The translations under genes and the position numbers were made by a program. Source: an uncultured Nocardiaceae bacterium (GTDB lineage: Bacteria; Actinomycetota; Actinomycetes; Mycobacteriales; Mycobacteriaceae). Taken from it: 10,357 nucleotides of DNA. A model generated the notes under the pieces. It was not told the DNA's origin. It worked only from the letters and a program-made list of their open reading frames with translations, and did no database searches. Shown one piece after another: positions 6,690 to 10,357 of the stretch. The stretch covers positions 1 to 10,357 of the forward strand of contig CAKZIX010000191.1 of NCBI GenBank assembly GCA_936936565.1, in the 5' to 3' direction. Numbering within the stretch: position 1 is the stretch's first letter; each line of letters starts with the position of its first letter.

Positions 6690-7436
6690 TCAGCCGACGC
6701 CCAGGTATGCCGCCTTCACCGCCGGATCCACAAGCAGTTCCTTGCCGGTCCCGGTTCGGGTGACCTCGCCGGTTTCGAGGATGTAGGCCCGGTGCGTTCG
6801 GGTCAAGGCTTGCTGCGCGTTCTGCTCTACCAGCAGGATGGTGGTGCCCTGCTTGTTGATCTCGGTGATAATTCGGAAAATCTGCTGAATCACCATGGGC
6901 GCCAAGCCCATCGAGGGCTCGTCGAGCAGCAGCAGCCGCGGCCGCGACATCAGCGCCCGTCCGATCGCAAGCATTTGCTGCTCGCCGCCGGACAGCGTGC
7001 CACCGACCTGGGTGCGCCGCTCCAGCAGCCGCGGGAACAGTTCGAACACCCACTCCAGACGTTCCGAATAGGCTGCCTTGGTGTCGAATTTTCGTGCATA
7101 GCAACCCATGTCGAGGTTTTCCTGCACCGTCATGCCGGGAAACACACCGCGCCCCTCGGGCGCCTGCACCACGCCGGCGAGCACGCGCTCGTGGGCCTTC
7201 ATGTGCGTGATGTCCGCGCCGTCGAAGAACACCCGCCCCGACGTGAGCGGCAACAGCCCCGACAGCGCGCGCATCGTGGTGGTTTTCCCAGCGCCGTTGG
7301 CACCCAGCAGCGTCACCAACTCGCCATGCTTGACCGTGAGCGAAACACCGTGCAGCGCTTGAATTCTGCCGTAGTTGACCACCATGTCGGCGACCTCGAG
7401 CATGACGCCGTCGTCGTCCTTGCGATGCTTGCTCAC
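6690..7436 (-). CDS. livF: Branched-chain amino-acid-type ABC transporter ATPase (LivF)
   Basis: This 248-residue ATPase is the second nucleotide-binding subunit of a Liv-type importer on the cytoplasmic face. Walker A GANGAGKT is at 45-52, the family motif APEGRGVFPGMTV at about 92-104, signature LSGGEQQ at 148-154 and Walker B LLLLDE at 168-173. As in other LivF proteins, the H-loop reads VEQN instead of carrying a histidine, so the two ATP sites of the LivG/LivF pair are unlike. The start is GTG at 7436, overlapping the livG stop as GTGA, with GAGGAGG at 7444-7450, 7 nt upstream. An ATG at residue 12 is less well placed. The C-terminal AAYLGVG ending is usual for the family. Actual substrate (Leu/Ile/Val, another amino acid, or urea-like) cannot be fixed. 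Confidence 0.95.
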   Translation of the reverse strand: MSKHRKDDDGVMLEVADMVVNYGRIQALHGVSLTVKHGELVTLLGANGAGKTTTMRALSGLLPLTSGRVFFDGADITHMKAHERVLAGVVQAPEGRGVFPGMTVQENLDMGCYARKFDTKAAYSERLEWVFELFPRLLERRTQVGGTLSGGEQQMLAIGRALMSRPRLLLLDEPSMGLAPMVIQQIFRIITEINKQGTTILLVEQNAQQALTRTHRAYILETGEVTRTGTGKELLVDPAVKAAYLGVG

Positions 7437-8392
7437 GCGCCAGCCTCCTCATCCGGAACACCGAGATACGCGGCGATGACGGCCGGGTTCTCGCGGATCG
7501 CCGCCGGCTTGTCGTCGGCGATCTTCTTGCCGAACTCCAGCACCACGATCCGGTCGGTGACGCCCATGACCAGCCGCATGTCGTGCTCGATCAGCAACAC
7601 CGTGAACCCGTCGTCGCGAATCTTGCGGATCAGATCCATCAGCGCGGACTTCTCGCTCGGATTGAACCCGGCCGCGGGCTCGTCCAGGCACAGCAGCTTC
7701 GGCTCGGTGGCCAGCGCTCGCGCGATCTCGAGGCGCCGCTGATCGCCGTAGGACAGGTTGCGTGCCTTCTCCACCGCGCGCGGCGCGATCCCGACGAATT
7801 CGAGCAACGCCATGCCGCGCTCGATGGCATCGCGCTCCTCGCGGCGGTGCCGCGGCGAACGGACGAGCGCACCGGGCACCGACGTCTTGTGCCGCGCGTC
7901 GGTGCCGACGACCACGTTCTCCAGCGCCGTCATCTCCCCGAACAACCGGATGTTCTGGAAGGTGCGGGCGATGCCCAGCCGGGTGATGGCGTTGCGTTTG
8001 GTCTTCGTCAGCGGTTTGCCGTCGAAGTAGACGGTGCCCGACGTGGGCCGGTAGACGCCGCTGATCGCGTTGAAGCAGGTTGTCTTGCCGGCGCCGTTGG
8101 GCCCGATGAGACCGAGAATCTCGCCGCGCTTGATGTCGAAGGTCACCGCGTCGAGCGCGGTCAGGCCGCCGAATTTCACCGTCAGCGCGTCGGTGCGCAG
8201 CAGCGGTTCGCCGACCTCGACCTCGATGTCGCGGGTGGGCGCGACCGCCTCGGCGACCGCCTCCGGATCCGCGAGCGCCGGATCGATCGCGGCGACGTCC
8301 ACCACGCCTGCCGACTCCGTAACCTCTTGGACCGCATCGGCTTCCGCGGCGATGTCTTCCTTGCCGAACAGCGCGTCGCCAGGATTGGTCAT
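7433..8392 (-). CDS. livG: Branched-chain amino-acid-type ABC transporter ATPase (LivG) with acidic N-terminal extension
   Basis: The product has 319 residues; typical LivG proteins are about 255. The ATPase core starts near residue 64 (LLRTDALTVKFGGL) and has Walker A GPNGAGKT (97-104), Q-loop Q146 in ARTFQNIRLF, signature LSYGDQRR (213-220), Walker B LLCLDE (233-238) and H270 in LLIEHDM. The GVTDRIVVLEFGKKIA and AAYLGV C-terminal features match LivG. The first 60 residues are an Ala/Glu/Asp-rich tail with only one Lys and one Arg, absent from most relatives I know. The ATG at 8392 overlaps the livM stop as ATGA and has GGGAG at 8400-8404, 7 nt upstream, which supports the long form. The frame continues above it only inside livM coding sequence. 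Confidence 0.95.
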   Translation of the reverse strand: MTNPGDALFGKEDIAAEADAVQEVTESAGVVDVAAIDPALADPEAVAEAVAPTRDIEVEVGEPLLRTDALTVKFGGLTALDAVTFDIKRGEILGLIGPNGAGKTTCFNAISGVYRPTSGTVYFDGKPLTKTKRNAITRLGIARTFQNIRLFGEMTALENVVVGTDARHKTSVPGALVRSPRHRREERDAIERGMALLEFVGIAPRAVEKARNLSYGDQRRLEIARALATEPKLLCLDEPAAGFNPSEKSALMDLIRKIRDDGFTVLLIEHDMRLVMGVTDRIVVLEFGKKIADDKPAAIRENPAVIAAYLGVPDEEAGA

Positions 8393-9582
8393 TTCGCTTC
8401 TCCCGCACCGATCGCCGGTTTGCGCACCGCCTGATAGATCTGTCTGCCGTAGGCGAGCAGTTTCTGGCGCACCGGGAACAGCCCCTGCGGCCGGAATACC
8501 ATCAGCACCATCAGCGCGATGCCGAAGAACAGGTATTTGAAGTCGCCGAGGGACTGGCCGCCGACCTCCACCGACAGGAAGCGGTTGGGCAGGTAGACGA
8601 TGATGAAGGCGCCGAGGATGACACCGAGTTTGTTGCCCTGGCCGCCGATGACGACCGCGCACAAGAACAGCATCGAGTTGATGATGTTGAAGTTCGTCGG
8701 GTTCACGAACTGCACCTGACCTGCGTAGAGCGCACCGGACAGGCCGCCGATCGCGGCGCCGATGGTGAACGCCCACAGCTTGAATTTGAAGGTGGGTACA
8801 CCCATGATCTCGGCAGCGTCCTCGTCCTCGCGGATCGCGACCCAGGAGCGTCCCACGCGGCTGCGCTCCAGGTTTCCGACCATCAGCAGCACGAGGATGA
8901 TCAGGATCATGCCCAGCCAGTACCAGGCGACACCGTTGTTGATGAGGCCGCCCACGTTGCCCGCGGAGAAGATGCCGTGTGGGCGCTCCTCGGAGGTGCC
9001 CAGGCGCGGGTAGGCGATGTCGTTGAGGCCCAGGCTGCCGTTGGTGAAATCGCCCAGGTTCTCGGTGAGCAGACGGACGATCTCACCGAAGCCGAGCGTG
9101 ACGATCGCCAGATAGTCGCCCCGCAGCCGCAGCGTGGGCGCACCCAGAATGACGCCGGAGATCGCAGTGATCATCGCGGCGAGCGGCAGTACCGCCAGCC
9201 ACGCCCACGGCCCCTCCAGGACGGGTTTGCCGTCGTTCCACGGCACCGCCGGGCTGGTGAGCAGACCGACTGTGTAGGCCCCGACGGCGTAGAAGCCGAC
9301 GTACCCGAGGTCGAGCAATCCAGCTTGCCCGACAACGACATTCAGGCCGATCGCGATGAGCGCGATCATCGCGAACTGCGCCATCACGCCGGAGAAAGAG
9401 GTACCGGGGGTGTCCAGCAGGGGCGGCGGGAAGACCGGGATCAACGCGATCAGCACGATCGCGGGCACACCGACCAGCCACTGCATCGGCCGCGACAGCC
9501 CGTTCCACCAGTCGCGCAGCTTGTCGCCGAGGCCGTGACCCTGCGGCTTGGTCTCGATGTTCTTGGGCTCTGTCGTCGTCAT
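8389..9582 (-). CDS. livM: Branched-chain amino-acid-type ABC transporter permease (LivM)
   Basis: This 397-residue membrane protein pairs with LivH to form the translocation path. About 35 polar N-terminal residues precede the first helix (about 36-52). The family signature GLNVVVGQAGLLDLGYVGFYAVGAY lies at 79-103 (given here as GLNVVVGQAG then LLDLGYVGFYAVGAY). The cytoplasmic coupling loop with SRVGRSWVAIREDEDAAEIMG is at about 241-261, and VIGGQGNKLGVILGA follows at 311-325. FRPQGLFP near residue 363 is the usual LivM end motif. The ATG at 9582 overlaps the livH stop as ATGA and has GGGAAGG at 9590-9596, 7 nt upstream. Its stop overlaps the livG start. Length is within the range seen for LivM proteins with an N-terminal extension. 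Confidence 0.95.
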   Translation of the reverse strand: MTTTEPKNIETKPQGHGLGDKLRDWWNGLSRPMQWLVGVPAIVLIALIPVFPPPLLDTPGTSFSGVMAQFAMIALIAIGLNVVVGQAGLLDLGYVGFYAVGAYTVGLLTSPAVPWNDGKPVLEGPWAWLAVLPLAAMITAISGVILGAPTLRLRGDYLAIVTLGFGEIVRLLTENLGDFTNGSLGLNDIAYPRLGTSEERPHGIFSAGNVGGLINNGVAWYWLGMILIILVLLMVGNLERSRVGRSWVAIREDEDAAEIMGVPTFKFKLWAFTIGAAIGGLSGALYAGQVQFVNPTNFNIINSMLFLCAVVIGGQGNKLGVILGAFIIVYLPNRFLSVEVGGQSLGDFKYLFFGIALMVLMVFRPQGLFPVRQKLLAYGRQIYQAVRKPAIGAGEAK

Positions 9583-10357
9583 ACCCGTGCCTTCCCGAGG
9601 CTCTCACCGAGAATGCCGGTGGGGCGGAACATGAGCACGAGCACCAGCACCACGAACGCGACGACGTCGCGCCATTCGGTGCCGAACAGTGCCTGGCCGT
9701 ACATTTCGAGGATGCCCAGCAGCAGGCCGCCGAGCAGCGCGCCGCGCAGGTTGCCGATGCCGCCCAGCACCGCCGCACTGAACGCCTTGATGCCGAGGAT
9801 GAAACCGCCGGAGTAGACGATGGCCTGCGGGCGCAACATCGCGAACAGCAGCGCCGCCGCGCCGGCCAGGATGCCGCCGATGAGGAACGTCATCATGATG
9901 ATCCGCTCGCGCGAAACACCCATCAGCGTCGCGGTATTGGGATCCTGGGCCACCGCGCGGATGCCGCGGCCGAACTTGGTTCGGTTGATCAGCACGTCGG
10001 TGGCGAACGCCAGCACCAGTGCGGAAACGACGATGATGATGGCGAGGTTGGACACGCTCGCGTTGAAGATCGTGAACTGCTCTTTCGGCTCCACCAGCCG
10101 GATCTGCTGCTGCGGGTTGCTGCCGCCGAGATCGGTGAACTTCGGCAACACGAAGTGCACGAACTCCTGCAGGACGAACGACGCGCCGATCGCGGTGATG
10201 AGGAAGACCAGCGGTTTGGCGCCGCGTTTGCGCAGCGGCCGGTAGGCCACGCGCTCGAGCCCGACGGCGGCGCCGCCGGCCACTGCCATGCCCACCACCA
10301 TCGCGACGCCGAGATAGACCACCGTCAACACGATGCCCTGCGAGTAGGCGTCGGCGT
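9579..10357 (-). CDS. livH: Branched-chain amino-acid-type ABC transporter permease (LivH), N-terminus cut by window edge
   Basis: The C-terminal 258 residues are visible. The frame stays open to the right edge, so the true start lies outside; a GTG at 10331 is internal. Family full length is about 290-310 residues, so roughly the first helix and the YALIALG/NFAHG region are missing. Visible family features are LERVAYRPLRKRG, LVFLITAIGASFVLQ, the cytoplasmic loop FGRGIRAVAQDPNTATLMGV, and FSAAVLGGIGNLRGALLGGLLLGILE. The C-terminus has the VLVLMFRPTGILGE motif. LivH forms the membrane channel with LivM. It is the first visible gene of the operon; the promoter and any livK upstream would be beyond the window. 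Confidence 0.95.
   Translation of the reverse strand, partial: ADAYSQGIVLTVVYLGVAMVVGMAVAGGAAVGLERVAYRPLRKRGAKPLVFLITAIGASFVLQEFVHFVLPKFTDLGGSNPQQQIRLVEPKEQFTIFNASVSNLAIIIVVSALVLAFATDVLINRTKFGRGIRAVAQDPNTATLMGVSRERIIMMTFLIGGILAGAAALLFAMLRPQAIVYSGGFILGIKAFSAAVLGGIGNLRGALLGGLLLGILEMYGQALFGTEWRDVVAFVVLVLVLMFRPTGILGESLGKARV

Noticed and set aside
6827..6840. Missing H-loop histidine in LivF as a sign of inactivation
   Set aside because: VEQN at this place is the normal LivF family state; all other ATPase motifs are intact.
5950..7461. Minus-strand open frame of 503 codons in another frame across livF and the kinase
   Set aside because: Arg/Gly/Ala-rich out-of-frame translation of the two supported genes.
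5979..7742. Plus-strand open frame of 587 codons opposite kinase, livF and livG
   Set aside because: Antisense to three genes with intact catalytic motifs; rich in Arg, His and Gln as expected for a shadow.
8393..8776. Upstream extension of LivG into livM
   Set aside because: It overlaps livM coding sequence in another frame; the ATGA overlap and Shine-Dalgarno at 8400-8404 fix the start at 8392.

Overview
The window is high-GC actinobacterial DNA. The DNA polymerase I reads like a mycobacterial PolA: GTG start, MSPA-type N-terminus, degenerate proofreading domain and a C-terminus ending RSWDAAAH. Together with a livHMGF operon beside polA, this suggests an environmental Mycobacterium/Mycolicibacterium or a close relative. 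The taxonomic call rests on remembered sequences, not on a search.

Layout from left to right. Positions 1-361 have no convincing gene. They hold a 45-bp tandem repeat array cut by the left edge (1 to about 236), then a nested dyad built from four evenly spaced TTCGCAG heptamers (253-320). polA (362-3070, minus strand) follows. A 127-bp divergent spacer carries a plausible leaderless polA promoter and a small GC hairpin. A secreted S1-family serine protease gene (3198-4256, plus strand) then converges, with a 9-bp gap, on the end of a long minus-strand operon.

That operon runs leftward from beyond the right edge: livH (partial), livM, livG and livF, encoding two permeases and two ATPases of a branched-chain amino-acid-type ABC importer. 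The next gene starts only 21 bp beyond livF. It encodes a transmembrane Ser/Thr protein kinase whose extracytoplasmic half is a complete LivK-like periplasmic-binding domain. The liv genes overlap by 4 bp (ATGA, ATGA, GTGA), each with a Shine-Dalgarno 7 nt from the start, so translational coupling is likely.

The kinase-binding-protein fusion is the most interesting item. No free-standing livK lies in the window. The operon therefore couples an importer to a receptor kinase that could read the same class of ligand outside the membrane and phosphorylate proteins inside. I recall such bifunctional kinase/substrate-binding proteins being named in automated annotation, so the architecture is not wholly new; its ligand and targets cannot be read from sequence. 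The neighbouring secreted protease could feed the system with peptides or amino acids, but that is speculation from proximity. The repeat array and the 19-bp-periodic dyad downstream of polA are the least explained sequences here.
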